Position numbers and translations under genes: made by a program. From Termitomyces sp. T153 (Eukaryota; Basidiomycota; Agaricomycetes; Agaricales; Lyophyllaceae), in NCBI GenBank assembly GCA_018296165.2, contig JACKQL020000012.1, forward strand, positions 930,001-994,000: a DNA stretch of 64,000 nt, in the 5' to 3' direction. The notes below the pieces were generated by a model. The model searched no databases. It had not been told where the DNA came from and saw only the letters and a program-made list of their open reading frames with translations. Shown here one piece after another: positions 25,371-41,333 of this stretch (the stretch's first letter is position 1; the number at the start of each line of letters is the position of its first letter).

Positions 25371-26390
25371 CGAAAAGTCTCTGATCAGCACAGTAGAATT
25401 CGCAGATGAGAGCAGGCATGGTAAATTGACTTCCTCCTTGCCTATATACTTATGCCAATAATATCAGATGCGTGGATTACTCTGGACACTACAGGCAAGG
25501 GGAGTAATCCTCTTTGCAGGAATAGTCAAATCCTATTGAACTCTGACATGGAAGATCCTACAGATCTGAGGGAGCTGGATAATTGTCAGCCTTCCGGATG
25601 TTCGTCAACTGAAATAATACGTTGGACAAATCCGTCTCGTCCATTTTATCCCCTGTCTTGTTCAGATCCTATTGATAGTATAAGTATTCACCAACGCAAC
25701 TCTAAGGTCGGAGTTTCTGGAAGATTGGAAGAGACACCTACCATCTATCACATCAACCCATGTCGCCTGGTCGCGTCTGCAATCTAATCTAATCAATCCA
25801 TATTTCCATATCTGATGTGAACGGATGATCAGGCAAGAATTCTCCCCATTACGAGCTGCCCTGAGCGGAAGTATTCAAATCGTCAAATCCTATTTATTTA
25901 CGATCAAGATAAGATGGCACACGCTGCTCATGAACTTTGCATGTAGTGCTGAACATGATCTTGTTAGACAAATGCCATATATAATAATGTGATACTACTG
26001 TCTCTTTGGAGAGTCTAGTAATCATAGGTCTTGACCACTACTAACGCCACAGAGAATTGGTAACTGTTATTATAGTCTTCGGTGGATTTTCAGAGTCACC
26101 GGTGGATTTCAAATCAATAGCATCCACGGTCGCCCGCCACTTTTTGGATGTCCCAGCTCTGGCAGTTGGTGAATGAAGTAAGAATATCATGAACGTTTAG
26201 GCAGTATACCATTGCATTCCGGCGTTGTACATATTCGTAAGAGCAATTAGATAACAATCATACCTAGAAGTAGAACCCGACACAGTGTAGGAGACAATCA
26301 AATCAAAAAACATATTCATAAGGACCCAAATTCGAGGGTTAGTGGTATCGGGCGGTGCATCATTGATGTCGGTGCGCCATCGAAGTTGCC
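25371..26390. other. Unassigned sequence between opposed GMC relics
   Basis: One open + strand frame of 111 codons (25452-25787) exists but has no family signature I recognise. The rest has no coding appearance. If the two flanking relics derive from one gene, the inversion breakpoint should lie in this stretch or close to it. Confidence 0.3.
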
Positions 26391-26800
26391 AGTTCTCCGA
26401 TCGGCGATAATACACAGGTACGTGTGTGTGCCCAGCGGTGATGAAGCTCTGATGATAAAACAGTTCAAAGTATCATAGTGATTGAAGGATGAATTACCGA
26501 TCATGCCTGAGCGTCAACAACACACAGATCCGAGAGCGCAAAACAGGATGTACGACCTGAAAGCTAGCATTCTTGGCCGACACGGCAGCCATCCCGACTG
26601 GATGAGTTGGAGAATCAACGTTCTGGCGAATATGCCTGTCGAGAAGATCATATGTCGTCGCATTCGCTAGACCTCCCGCTGGTCCAATGACATAATCCAG
26701 ATGGGAACTGACGAGCACCTTGAACTGCTTCACGTTCACGCATCGCAAAAATATCGGATCAGAAGTCAGATATATACCTCGGATCAATAAGTACTAAGTC
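26390..26800 (-). pseudogene. GMC oxidoreductase C-terminal relic (opposite strand)
   Basis: On the minus strand the sequence reads IYLTSDPIFL..., VIGPAGGLANATT and HPVGMAAVSAKNASFQVV, then in another frame FITAGHTHVPVYY. These correspond to the C-terminal GMC domain of fungal aryl-alcohol oxidases. They include the HPVGT-type segment with the first active-site His and the GHTQ-x-PVY segment at the end. Frames shift between blocks and there is no intact N-terminal half on this strand, so it is a relic. Confidence 0.7.
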
Positions 26801-26860
26801 AAAGGGGTTAGATGAATGTAATTTTATGTCTCCTGTTGCATAGGTTAAATTTTTAAGTGC

Positions 26861-29800
26861 TGAAGAGATAAATCAACGCACGAGAGGCCGGAGAGATGAT
26901 CATAGGTGGTAATACCAATGTAGTTTTCGGCGCCCGGTCACATCAACATTAGCATAAACGGAGAAGCAAAAGCTTGAACGACACCACTTCAGACAATCTT
27001 TGCAAGACAATGACGCCACGAAGGCGAGAAGATTGGAAAAAATTAGCTGGCATGAGTCATCGGACCTAGTCCTCGTCAATACAGTCGACCGATGACTATC
27101 ATCCACACCACTTCGAACACCCGACAAAAGATCGCAACCAAGGTTGTCCTCCATACGTGCCTACCATACTCTCGAGGCCTCAAAGGTCTCCCCCGCCACA
27201 AATTAATACACAAGTCTTCGCCCAGCCTCTGCTCCGGTGGTAATCGCGTCCAGCCATTACAACCGGCCGCTTTTCCTTCCACCTTGTACATTCGAGTCCG
27301 TTGTTGACAGATACAGGCTCATCTCAGTCTCTCCCTCGACGCACACAAGAGTTTCCTTCCTCTCGCATATGGCGTACAGGAATAGCTCGCCTTCCCTGAA
27401 CGATTTCTGTGACTCAATAGTCATCTCCCCGTACGTGTCAATGGCTGCGAATAAACTCCATGATCAAAGAGTGTCCGATGACCTCACCCTGTCCGAGTCA
27501 GGCCCGACCAAGTTTCGGCACCACGCACAGAAATGCCCGTCCAGAGCTGAATCCACAGTCGGTCATGTGCACCAGTCCCGCAATGAACTCGAGAACAAAT
27601 CTCTGTTGTGCCTCCCGAGGAAAACACAACTTCAAAACGGGTGGGTAAACTAACATGCGGACAAAGCCCCAGAAAAACAAACTATGCGTGGAAGCGAAAG
27701 CATGGAAGCGAAAGCAAGGAAGCGAACCCGACGAGAGCATGGATCATCAGTCAAGCAGGCCCCTGATACTATAAGAGTTTACCGAAAGTACAAGCCATCA
27801 AATAGGAGAGGGAATAAAGAGCACTTCGACGCTCAAAGACGGGTCTTTGCCATTCGTTCTGAATAACGAGGTCGGGCAACAAAAGGTGTTCGGCGGGATG
27901 ACACGGAAACCAAGATTAACCCACGTCGTATCGTAACGGAGTGTACAAAGTGAAGGCCGAGTTACTAACACGTGAACAACATTGTAGTTGGCCTTCCAGT
28001 ACCGAAGGGCGCAAAGTTGGGGGCAGGTAGTACGTCTGAGCCTCGGGAACGACTCTATCGAAGAGAGGAAATGGTGCTACATGATGATTGAACATCAGCC
28101 AACACCAGTTAGCTGGACGTGGGCTGTGCCAAAAGCCTCCCCAAGAGCTAAAACCACGAATCTTCGACTTCCACTTGCTGCTTTCCTGTTCGTCCCCTTT
28201 AATGTTCGTCGATACCTATGCCTCCCTGGGTCCTCGGTATATGTCCACCGCGAAGCCATGAATATCTTGATGCGTTCGCCGACGCTTTTGAACTTCACCT
28301 AAGGCCTTCCATGAACATCACTCAAAGAGTGCATCAAGGAGAGCCATAGTAGCCCACGGCACTCAAAAGTATGCAGAAAAGGCACCGGGATTTGAGGCTT
28401 CCACCTGCGGAAGATACTCAGGGAAGGGCCATGCGGCTCAAGCTATCAGCTTCCTGTACGAAGGCTCGATATTGCTCGTGAAGAGCAACAAGGAGTGACA
28501 ATCGATCCCATAGCAACATGTTGACAGTCACCATTGGGGAATTCATACACAAGTAGCTCTGAGTAAAAACAGCCTCGTGAAAAAGGCTTGTGCGGAACTC
28601 TGAGGGACTAGTCTGTTGACATAGCCAATTCAAACTGAGCGTGACCTCTCTACGCCGAAGAAAAAACCCCCTAATTCCGCGACGCTTCTCTGGCGACCCA
28701 ATCTGGAGTCGTTCATGGTATATGGGTTCGCGTGTTTCCGGCGTCACCTATCCCTTTCCATAATTCTCAAATGTCATCATCCATTTCAAGACGTGAGAAG
28801 ATGCACTCGAAGCACCTAGCGAGGGCGACAGGGAGCAAAACACCTTTCGCGCTTTTGTGCGGAAGCGATGAGAGGACAATGAAAAAGAGGACAGGGATCC
28901 CGAGGTGATACAGACGGGACCCTGTACGCGTTAGAACGACTTGTGAGCTAGATTGGGGCACTTTTCCGGAGATGCGATGTGGGTCAAACGTCGGCATTCA
29001 TCGTAGGCAAGGTAGTTTGAGATTGGCCAGCAGCACAACAGAACTAAATGTCCACGTATGCATGAACCCGGCCCAGTACTGAACACGTCCACAAAGCTCG
29101 CTACTTCATTACGGCCCATGGATCAATCGCTCAATTCCTCCAAGCATGTTTCGGAAGCACGATAACCTATAATGACTTAGTGTTAGATGTCACTTCTGGG
29201 TCCAAAAGTGAATCAAGTTGGCTGGAAACAGCGGTTGACCGAGGAGGTAGACAAAAGTAGCCGTTGAACGGGAACCTGGAGCGATGAAGGCAATGGAAAG
29301 GCAGAAGATAGAAAAGGAGGGTTGGAGTGGCTTGACGGCACATGGGCGTCCGAAGGATGAAGCTTAAAAATCGTACTTTGAAAAAAATAAGGCGTTATAT
29401 GTGCGCAAGTATGCACATACAGCTGACATAATCTCGTTTTTTTTTAAATCTCCCGCGGTCGGTTTACTTCCTTTTACTTCCCACCTTAGCTGGGCATTGA
29501 AAGAAGAAAAACAAAGGAGGGAAGAATTTGGAGAAAATTCATTAGAGTCTTTGACTTGGTTTGTGGCCCCACTTCTGCTCATAGTTTCAGACATTTCCCA
29601 GAAGGCTATCCCTATCCCCTTCACCGCTTTCACAGTTGCTTGTACAATATAGATCCAGAGAGTAACTCGATGTGCATGTTTAGTAGAAAACAAGTCCAAC
29701 CGGCAGATAACATATTCTGACCTTACCTATTAGTTATATAGCGTTGGTAGGTATCACAATAGTAACATAGTAACATTTTGTAGCAGATAATTAATTCTGA

Positions 29801-30749
29801 GTATTTCAGCTCACATAAGTCTGCTTCATACAGAAAGAAACACGAGTTTTTGAACAACAAGCCTTCATAATTTGCTCACAAAGTTATCTCAAGCTTCAGC
29901 TCTTATGTAGAGCTTTCAACACATGTCTAGGATGAAGGTAACGACATTTCATTCCAGCAATTGTTGGGCAGATAACTGGCAGACAACTATCCAGCGAAGT
30001 AATCCGGCAAACCATTCAAAACCACATCAGAATCAAGAAATTCCTGAATGGTGCCGGCTATACATACATCCATCTCATGCTCATCCATCTAAGTTCGAAT
30101 CTTCTCCATGTCAGATTTTTAATTGTTCTTCTCTTGCTTTACAAGCATGTTTACAATACAATGTGTTAACTATTTACACATCACTTTGTTACATGAATTG
30201 AATTACTAATTTTCCAGTGATGGCTTCACTATGAGTGAGCGAGTCGTTGGCTGGTGTCCATCTTTTCGGCAATTTTCTGATGTAGGTTAAACAAGGTCAG
30301 GAGAGTCAAAGTAGTAGGACGTCGCCGACGGCCGAAAGCACTCCTCTCGCTCCACCAGCCGGCAGCATTCCTCAGAGGCTTTCGAGGGACAGTCTAAACA
30401 GTGCTGGGACGCGGAGACCCACTCATTCTCCGCATATGTGGGGGTATGTGGAGGATCTACGACCACCATCCCAACCATTTTGAAACGGTCGTCGCATCAA
30501 CCTTGAAAACCCTTACTGATTAACTGCCTGAGATATGTAGATCCTGCTACATTATCACGGCTCGAGTACAAACTGATATTCATTTTAGAAGTAACTTTAC
30601 CTTCAGAGTGTCAATTACGCTGTATCTTTATGCCTTTACAACTGCATGTAACTGAAACTATTGAGGTTGGAACGAGATGATGAAGGGGACATCATATGTC
30701 ATCGTATAAGCAGTACAGAATACATTGGGAACACAGCCAGGACCACCGC
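26861..30749. other. Long gene-poor region
   Basis: I see no supportable gene in these 3.9 kb. Minus-strand frames at 28095-28298 and 28418-28747 have a somewhat protein-like composition. They are short, bounded by stops and without known motifs. The AT content rises from about 29400 to 30300. The position between two relics and a junction repeat suggests decayed mobile or duplicated DNA, but no reverse transcriptase, transposase or terminal repeats could be identified. Confidence 0.35.
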
Positions 30750-31818
30750 TCAGTTGATGACAGCAGAGTAAGCCGACCTAAAATGACAGGATGTCAGCAA
30801 TCAAGATGAGGTTTGAATAGAAGTTTCACCAACACTGTCAAGGTAGCAGATCCTGAAGTGGCTTCTGTACCGGCCTCGAAAGTCGTCAAAAATTGCAAAG
30901 CGCTCAATCCCTGGTTTGAGGTCAAGTACTAATCCAAACATTTACCACATTCATCGGTCTGTGTTGATGATGGATACATACCTTGAGGAAAACATTAACA
31001 TCTGCGCTGAAACTTGTGACAATGGCGCTCCCAGTAGGAAGGAACGAATAAACATCATTTACGCCATTTGACCCAAAGTAAAGGTCCCTTTGCAAAAATG
31101 ACCGCACATTATCAGTGAACATCCCACTACAGGTTCTTCAGGTTAGCGCTGACCATGTTCTTCCGCCAAGACTGATGTTGCTTGCTTTGGGCTGGGGAGT
31201 CCCATCGGAGTTGTACACAGCAGAGATCGGGCCGGCATTGTAGTTCGCGAGCCAGATCATGATTTCGTTCTGGGCTGAGCCGCCTGAGCTAGACGACGTG
31301 AAGAGATCGTACGCAACATTAGCGACAACTGTGCCCGAGTTACTTTGAGACCACTTCCAGGTTGACTAGTAGAGGATTTTGTGTATTCATAGTCAAGTAG
31401 GTTCAAAAAAGAATGGTCCACATACGGGTATGCTTGAGATAGCTGATAATTGTTTATTCAATCCGCTGTTGAGAGCGACATTGGTGTAGCTCTTGACGCC
31501 AGTACCACCGACCCAAGTCCACGTATTCTTCCATGCGATAGTGGTTCCGCTCAAGCTAGTGATAGAGGCACAATCGGACCCAGAGCTCGCGCCCGAGAGA
31601 CCCCACTGATCTAAGAACAGCGTATATTGTCCAGCAGTGATGCTGTCCCATTGACCTAATAACAGTCAGACTGGTATAGCGACGGAAAAATGTAGGAACA
31701 TACCGCAGTGGGTTGAAGTGTCAATTTGCCGTTTGACAAGTTCCAGCTCTTTAGTAGGGGCTGCAAAGGCTAGAGGAGCCAGAAGAACGATGGCGGCAAG
31801 CTTGGAAAAAGACCGCAT
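30750..31818 (-). CDS. GH12 family endoglucanase/xyloglucanase, secreted
   Basis: Exons in order of translation are 31818-31704, 31655-31426, 31365-31154, 31087-30982, 30910-30834 and 30777-30750, giving 255 aa, a normal GH12 length. Residues 1-19 form a signal peptide ([14 protein letters not shown]), with a Kex2-like KR at 29-30. Then follow [20 protein letters not shown], the [10 protein letters not shown] strand, [22 protein letters not shown], and [10 protein letters not shown] with the catalytic nucleophile Glu about residue 149. The second catalytic Glu (about 237) lies in FEAGTEAT, which lacks the usual PF after TE. The enzyme should hydrolyse beta-1,4-glucan or xyloglucan outside the cell. 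A minus-strand TATAAATA lies about 55 bp upstream. Confidence 0.9.
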
Positions 31819-31870
31819 AACTAACTCTGGAGTCTTGAATACGTTCCAGTGAGGATGGAAAGCCGTCTAC

Positions 31871-31879
31871 TTATTTATA
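31871..31879 (-). promoter_or_regulatory. TATA box of the GH12 gene
   Basis: The minus strand reads TATAAATAA about 55 bp before the GH12 ATG. This is a plausible core promoter element for an inducible secreted-enzyme gene. The assignment rests on position and sequence only. Confidence 0.5.
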
Positions 31880-33753
31880 TTCTGAGTCGTTGAACTCTTG
31901 CGAGATACATCCGATGTTTTGGATTATAACGTTCACATCCTTATAAGACAGGTGAAAACGCGCACGATACTATACTCGCGCTTCCATTTCTTGATGCCAC
32001 GTTGTGCGAGGACACGGCCCGCTCCAAGAAGGGGTTGATTCATCGGGTTGCATCATGTGTCCGGGTCAGGAGCAAACGGTAGGCTTTGAATATCCCCAAG
32101 TTTACGTCAAAAAGTGAGTAGGCACATAACAGTCGTGTTTTTGGCTGGTTTGAGATGATACATGTGAAACGCTGATTGATCACTGGAGCTGCAAATAGCT
32201 ACAGTCGATTCCGAGGTTTCATGGTATCTCCGTCGATCTAAGAAAAGACATGATATACATTCCGGACTGCAACTCAATTCCACAGGCCACGGAATGTCAC
32301 CAAAATATATACAACTTACCAAGGATGAGAGATCACGGTGTGATACATACGTCAAGAGACGTACATTATGTTACATTATGTTACATTAGGCGTCGCATTA
32401 GAGATTTCGAAGAACTACTGCAGATAGCTTTCGTAAGCTCAGCAGTTTCAGATTCTTTTTCCTTTTTGTACCGACCATAAAACTGCTTGTGGGGAGGCCA
32501 TGCCTCTTTCCGATAAGCCCTCAAGTCAGCTATCATTGATAGGGAAAATGGATTATAACTCACTTTGAACAGTACACGCCCGTAGCACAAGAGCTAAGCC
32601 GGACGAAGTACATGTCCGTCTCGACGCTGTCTCAATCGGAGATGAGGATGACGACGAATTAGAGAAGACGAAGAGAAAGGCCCCAACAAGATAATAGGGA
32701 GGAGGAGGAGGAAGAGGAAGAGGAGGAAGAGGAAGAGGCCAGAGACTAAAATAAATGTTGCCGCGCCAACTTGAAATTCAGTCAAGTATGATCTTTCTCT
32801 GACCCCCAATCATATCTTTCTCTGGGATTTGGACCTCCAGTGTACGGGATACTTACATACTCTTGGATCGGCATTCATTTTTTGAATGGAAGGATTATTC
32901 CGGCATGTCATACAAGATTAAGTCACCACATACCTATCGTCATCAACACACAGCCCATCCAACACCCTTGTACATGTCTTTCGATGGACTGTTTTCCCAA
33001 TTACTCCCTTCTTCCTACCACCTCTTCTTGGTCGGTTGGCTTAGTCTTATCCAGAATCCTCATCCAATTATCCAGGATGTACCGCGATCTGCCTCAGCCT
33101 TTTTCTGTTGCTCGAGTCTCTCTAGTTTATTCTGCTTCCTCATCTGACGATAACTATCCTTGCTTGTGATGTGATAATACGAACTCGCAAAATAGTGTAT
33201 GGATTTGAGAAGGTCCTAGAGAACAGATGAATGTGAAGTTTGACGTTATATGACAAGATTATAAACAGAAGAAGGAAGTGCATCTGTAGCGGTAAGGACC
33301 CACTCGAAGTCGTGGGCGCGGCATTTTGCGCGTCGCAGGTCATTGCAAAACGCGTGTCTTCATCCTGTCGTCACTTTCTCTTTCCCCTTTCTTTTGCGCT
33401 TAAATCGCTCCTCCTCCTCTCCTTCATCAATATCGTTCCATTCCTCCTCAGTTCTTTCTTCTCCTTCACCGTTCGATATCTCCCAACAGTCCCCGATCCA
33501 GCGGCGTCATACACAAACCAATTGCCTCGGAAACCGTGTACTACCCCCGCTGCATATCGCAACTTCTGATTCTTCGAGGTGCTCTGTTGAACACGAGAAC
33601 CGTCAAGGAGGAGGCGAAAACTCGAGAAGTCGTAAACTGTCGAAAGGCGAGCCATGTCCAGAAAGGTGACCTGGTAGTGCCACCGTGGCCGTTTTGGAAA
33701 AAGGCCCAATATGTACAGGACCTGGCTCGGAGACGGTCTCAAAGCGGCATGAC
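31880..33753. other. Intergenic region with low-complexity tracts
   Basis: No gene is supported. The stretch contains a near-perfect purine tract of gga/aga units at about 32699-32739 and a short repeat of ttacattatg units at about 32365-32388. A pyrimidine-rich block at about 33360-33480 gives long, serine-rich shadow frames. The right edge meets the truncated MYND copy. Confidence 0.4.
32699..32739. repeat. Purine (GGA/AGA) microsatellite
   Basis: About 40 bp consist almost only of gag, gga and aga triplets on the + strand. Confidence 0.8.
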
Positions 33754-36572
<2,819 letters not shown>

Positions 36573-38303
36573 CGGGGGTAGATGGTGGAAAAGGTAAAAA
36601 ATAAAAAAGGTTAGTAATGAGCTATTTACATACTAGTAGTGATAAGATAAAGTAATTGTGCCTATTTTATCAGTATCGAGTTATCCGCATAAGTACTCTT
36701 CCTCTCCGCACTAACAGAATCTAGAAGCCCTCAGCATCCACAACACTTTCATAACGTTAGACTCCTTTGGACCTTGTTTAGTGATTGGTTGATCGCCGTG
36801 CTGCCGGGACATGCTCACAGCTGTGACACAAACAAATCAACATTTTACCTGGTACTCCTCGATCTCGGTCACAGTATTTACGCAACGACCCATAGTATAA
36901 TCATGGCTACACGAGAACATGAACATGTTAAGGAGGCCTAGCCCCGTCTCCTGTTCTCCCGTGATGAGACGGCATTTGTCGACAGGCCCGGCAAGCGCGC
37001 CATCAAGAAATCAAACAAGGGCAACTTCAAAAGGTGCTGCAAAATAGTGTCGTATGGTAATCATATCTGTTCGGCCACACACTGCTGTCTTGCTATAAGT
37101 TTCCTTAGATGTTGGAGCGGTTGCCTTGTCGCGCTTCAAGGTTACTGCCATCTCAAATCCAAACTAGCATAGGATCTATCATCGCCGCAGTGAGACAAGC
37201 CGAAGAGCGCTGATGGTAGTAGCGCTATCCACAAGAAGTTCCCATGCATAAACCATGATGCCATGATGCGTGATGCTCCAATTCTCAGAAGATAACAGTG
37301 TCTCGTGAGATTAAAATTGTGCATATGTTTCAAAAGTTGATCGCCTCATCGGCAGAGTGGTCTCCAACGAACCTTATTTTGTTTATTTCGGATCAGGTGT
37401 CCTGTTGGTGTCTTGTCAAACACGAAGTCTCAAACACGAAGTGTAAACAACCACTTGGAAAGACAAACCAACATGAGCAACATTACGTGCTGTATTAACA
37501 TCAAGGTTATGGTTGGGCTCGGTGCGTCCTAGTCTTAGAGGTTTGGGATTTCAATCAGAAGGTGACCCGTCTGTCAAGTTTCAGGAAAACAAACAAGCCG
37601 TCCGCGCTGACAGCAAGTGTCAAAAATGACTGTTGATCTGATCAATGATGAGATCATGTTGGACAAATCGACTCTTGACTCTCATCGGTGCTTTAGTAGA
37701 AGCCATCGCCGTCAGAAATACAACTCAAAAATTGTAGGAAGCCATTGCCGTCAGACATCTTGAAAGCTATTCCTAGAAAGAATTTCCCACTACATCAACA
37801 TATGTCATGTGTCATGATGTGAAATTGGTAGAGAGTCGATCGAAAAAGGAAAAAGGGCATATATAAGTGGATAGATTTCTCATGACCGTTATCACTATAT
37901 CGTGGATCTCAGCGTGTCTGCGAAACTCTGCGAGGAGAGTTCTAAAAACAGACACTACATGGAGAACGATACACTATATTTACTACCAGTACTTACTATC
38001 GGAGTAAAGTCATTACTTTAACCCCGCCTCTCAGCCCTGTATTGTGGCTTGCCGGCCGGTATAAACGTAGTTCATTCATTCATTCATTCTCAGTGTGTCT
38101 GTCAATCTGTCCAATGAATGGAGAGAGAAGAAAAGGAATAAATATACCAACTGGGAGATCCCTCCTGTAAAAAGCCACTAGGCCAAAATAAGATGTATTA
38201 TGCAATATTCTATATAAGGTACTGCGTAGTAGATGCTGGGACACAGTAAATCGCGAGCTAACCAATTATATGCCGCGACCTGCCCTGATAAAGCAAAAAT
38301 TAT
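36573..38303. other. Intergenic region, no gene seen
   Basis: These 1.7 kb hold the upstream region of P5CDH and the downstream region of the BTB gene. They contain a short attc repeat near 38070-38090. Repeated phrases such as gaagccat(c/t)gccgtcag at about 37698 and 37738 point to small local duplications. Nothing in it looks coding. Confidence 0.45.
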
Positions 38304-39131
38304 CTATATCGTCGAAGGAAGATTATCAATCGCCTTCTTCAAACCTTGAAGGAACTTCCACGAGTCCAGAATGCTGCCTGCGCAGCGTTGACACTCCGAT
38401 GCCATCGCCGCCTTTGCCAAGAACCCAATGCCAAAAATTACGTCACTCGTCGGACGCACACTCAGCTCCTCCTTCGCCATCCTCTCAAACTGGTACCACC
38501 ACTTCGGTATTGTATAAACAGAAAACGTCGACCCATTACATTGCATACATTTGACATCCGATGGGACTTTGAGCAACGCAACAGCGGCGTCGGCACGACG
38601 CCGATGGAGATCGAGGAGTTGGCGGTATGAATATGCTGTTATGTATTTGAGATCTTCAGAAAGGGGTGCATCGAGAACCTGAACGCTAAGCGTGTACTTC
38701 GACGCAATACGAGCCTCCTCTTCGAGCTCGAAACGGGATGCAATAGCGTAAACGCGGGTGGGATCTGACTCAAGAAAATGCGACGCCACCAGAAGCTTTC
38801 GCAGCGTGGTGATGACGCCTGCGAAATCATACTTGGTAGCGGCGCCGAGAACGGAGACGAGCTCATTTAGTGACTGGATATGGGGATCTTCTAGTGGATA
38901 GACGAACTCGAGCAGAGCGCCAAGAATATACTTTGTCTCGGACATGGGTATGATTGGGACTTTGTGGGTGACGGCGGGATCTTGGGGTAAAGAGAACATA
39001 TCATGGAAGAATGGGGATGCAGCGGCAAGAATGCACCGATGTGCGTGGAACTGGGCATGTTCTTCTTGCTCACAGGACTGAAGAACGACATCAGCGTCAG
39101 GAAAATCAAAGCGATGGCGTTGAGCGTTCAT
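38304..39131 (-). CDS. BTB/POZ domain protein
   Basis: This is a single-exon frame of 275 aa from the ATG at 39131; an in-frame ATG at 39173 would add 14 residues. Residues about 8-110 form a BTB/POZ fold: DFPDADVVLQSC, FHAHRCILAAASPFFHDMFSLPQ, VPIIPMSETKYILGALLEFVYPL, and the helix ATKYDFAGVITTLRKLLVA. The rest is an alpha-helical BACK-like extension with two CxxC-like pairs (CMQC, CQRC). Agaricomycetes have many such stand-alone BTB proteins. Some may serve as Cul3 adaptors, but there is no substrate-binding domain here to suggest a target. Confidence 0.85.
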   Translation of the reverse strand: MNAQRHRFDFPDADVVLQSCEQEEHAQFHAHRCILAAASPFFHDMFSLPQDPAVTHKVPIIPMSETKYILGALLEFVYPLEDPHIQSLNELVSVLGAATKYDFAGVITTLRKLLVASHFLESDPTRVYAIASRFELEEEARIASKYTLSVQVLDAPLSEDLKYITAYSYRQLLDLHRRRADAAVALLKVPSDVKCMQCNGSTFSVYTIPKWWYQFERMAKEELSVRPTSDVIFGIGFLAKAAMASECQRCAGSILDSWKFLQGLKKAIDNLPSTI

Positions 39132-39295
39132 GAGAGCACAAGATAAGACAAAATTGATCGAGATGGCGCACATTTATATAATAGCGGCACAAAGGCATCC
39201 GAGCACGCTAAGATACGGAGCTATTGCCCCGATCACCCAGCAATCCCGTTATGTGATACGTAATGCTGTGGCGCGCAAACACAAACAAACACAAC

Positions 39296-40760
39296 TTAAT
39301 TGTCGCGAGAACGCCTTTTGCGACCGTCTCGGGCGTCATAGTGGTCACGACTCCGGCTGCGCTTTCTCCTGTGCCCATGTGATCCACTGACATCGAAGAC
39401 CATATCGTAATGACCCCCATGTCTTCGTGAAGTATCGTCTTCATTTCGATACAGACGAGTCTTCTCCAGATCATCGCGTCCCCCAAACCCGGTGGATTGC
39501 TTAGGAGGCTTGGCCCCGCGTCTGATGTCATTTGACCACTGCGTATTGAGCTTTGCCACCGATTGCGAGCTATAAGAATTTTAAGTCAGGCTTCCAAAGG
39601 AAAGTAAAACACGACGCACAAATCCACCCATATTCTGCGATCGTCAACCAACACATTTTGCATCTTGAAATATGCCTACAAGAGGATCATCGAAGTTAAA
39701 AAGACGGCGCCAAGCAAGACAAATTCTTGATGCTCTACCTGTTCGGCATCCTCACGCTTATCGAATTCAATGAACGCATATTGTAACGAGTCACCTGTCC
39801 TTTTGTCTCGTATAACTTGGCAGCTCATTATGACTCCGAACCGCGAAAATATAAGTTCCAAATCCTCATCGCGGGTGACAGGATTCAATTTGCAGACAAA
39901 TAAAACATTCTCGGGTGGCCGTACGTTTGCGAATGGTAAATCTCCGACCATTTCCAGAGTAAGTGCAGACGCTGCAGCGGCTTTTTCACGCCGGATCCTT
40001 TCTTCTTCTTCTTCTGGTAAAGTCGCCAGGGGGTCTTCATCTTCTGCGATCCGCGTGGAATTGTCTGGTGGGCGCGTGGGTGACGACGGTGGCTGAATCA
40101 GGCCATCAGGGTCTGGGAATGGATCATCTGTAGCGCAAATGTCAAGAGAGGTTTCAGATGCGGGTAAAAACAAGTCCGGACCTAAGATCACTACATGTCG
40201 TATTCGGATGTCTTTAAACGGCCGGCCGTCCTGGTCTGTGTATACCTCGTTGATCTTGTCCAGAGTATCAAGACCCTCAACGACATGCCCGAATACTGTG
40301 TGCTTGCCATCCAAATAATCAATATTGTCAGCCAAAGTGACGAAGAATTGGCTGCCACATCCGCCCTTGTGACCCTCGAGCGCCGGCGCAACGGCCATCG
40401 AAACCGTTCCTTTTGTCGCATGCTTTAATTTTGGGCGTATTTCCGGTTCGAAATATCGAGATACAGAGGATTCCGAGTTGGATGGAGATCCTGATGCGAT
40501 GTATGACCATATTGATTCTCCACCGGTGCCTGTTGCTGTGGGGTCTCCTGTCTGGGCCAGGAAATCTTTTGATACTGTGATCAAAAAACTGTCAGCTAGT
40601 GTTGGGCAGCATTCTATCAGAACACACCATTGAAGAAGGCATTGAGATTAAAGTAGTATATTTTGCATAGCTTAAGGAAATTTTCACAAGTCTTGGGGCA
40701 TGCATCGACCTCCAAGTCAATCACTAAATCACCAAGAGACGTTTCTAGAAGAACAGACAT
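39296..40760 (-). CDS. PPIL4: Peptidyl-prolyl cis-trans isomerase-like 4 (cyclophilin + RRM)
   Basis: Exons in order are 40760-40628, 40574-40182, 40127-39739, 39675-39620 and 39569-39296, giving 414 aa. The N-terminal cyclophilin domain starts [23 protein letters not shown] and contains [43 protein letters not shown] and the PPIL4-specific [15 protein letters not shown]. An acidic linker leads to an RRM ([15 protein letters not shown]...LELIFSRFG...[14 protein letters not shown], then [17 protein letters not shown]). The tail is basic with RS/RD-like segments (RRKRSRSRD...). It is a nuclear protein associated with spliceosomal complexes. The catalytic Arg of typical cyclophilins is altered in this subfamily, so isomerase activity is uncertain. 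Start chosen at the conserved M(S/A)VLLETSLGD. Confidence 0.93.
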
Positions 40761-41333
40761 GTAATCATGCGTTCCCAAGCTCCAGTTCTTCAAGTGCGTT
40801 GAGTTGTTGGAATGGTCGGGGTGTAACGTATACCCTTCACAAATTATGATAAACAATGCGTCCGGGGGACTGCTCGGTTGACGGCCCGACGCACCTGAAT
40901 AACTACTACATCGTCCTAATCCGCAAAATTGGCGAACTAGTCAAGCTCTTAGACATTCGAGTGGAACCAGGTGAGATACGATGCTTTCTTTCAATGATTT
41001 ATTGGCCATTCACTATGATACTTTGTGACCGCAGGATCAATTAGAAGAACCATCCTACGAGGCTAGCGCTGTTCTTCAATACTTAGCCTAATGCGTTGTC
41101 TTGGTCTCTCCATTATGAAATTAGGTAGCTCCAAATGACGTGTACGCCGGCTTCCTTGCGTAGGAAATTCTCATGACCCGGTTGAGGCTGATGATTACGA
41201 AGCACCTGGTGCGTCAGTCTATTTTTCGCCACAATGTCTTAGAAATCATACGCTTCTCTTTCCCTAAGATAACAGGCGGTTCACAATATCAGAATTTCCA
41301 GATTTTGGCTCCCTTTACTTACATCTTACAGTC
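40761..41333. promoter_or_regulatory. Divergent promoter region of PPIL4 and the MDR reductase
   Basis: 573 bp lie between the two outward start codons. A 62-codon open frame at 40856-41044 lacks any family signature and is probably fortuitous. No clear TATA element is seen next to either start. Confidence 0.4.

Noticed and set aside
33360..33670. Serine-rich protein in the pyrimidine tract
   Set aside because: Low-complexity shadow frames in two phases and no conserved motif.
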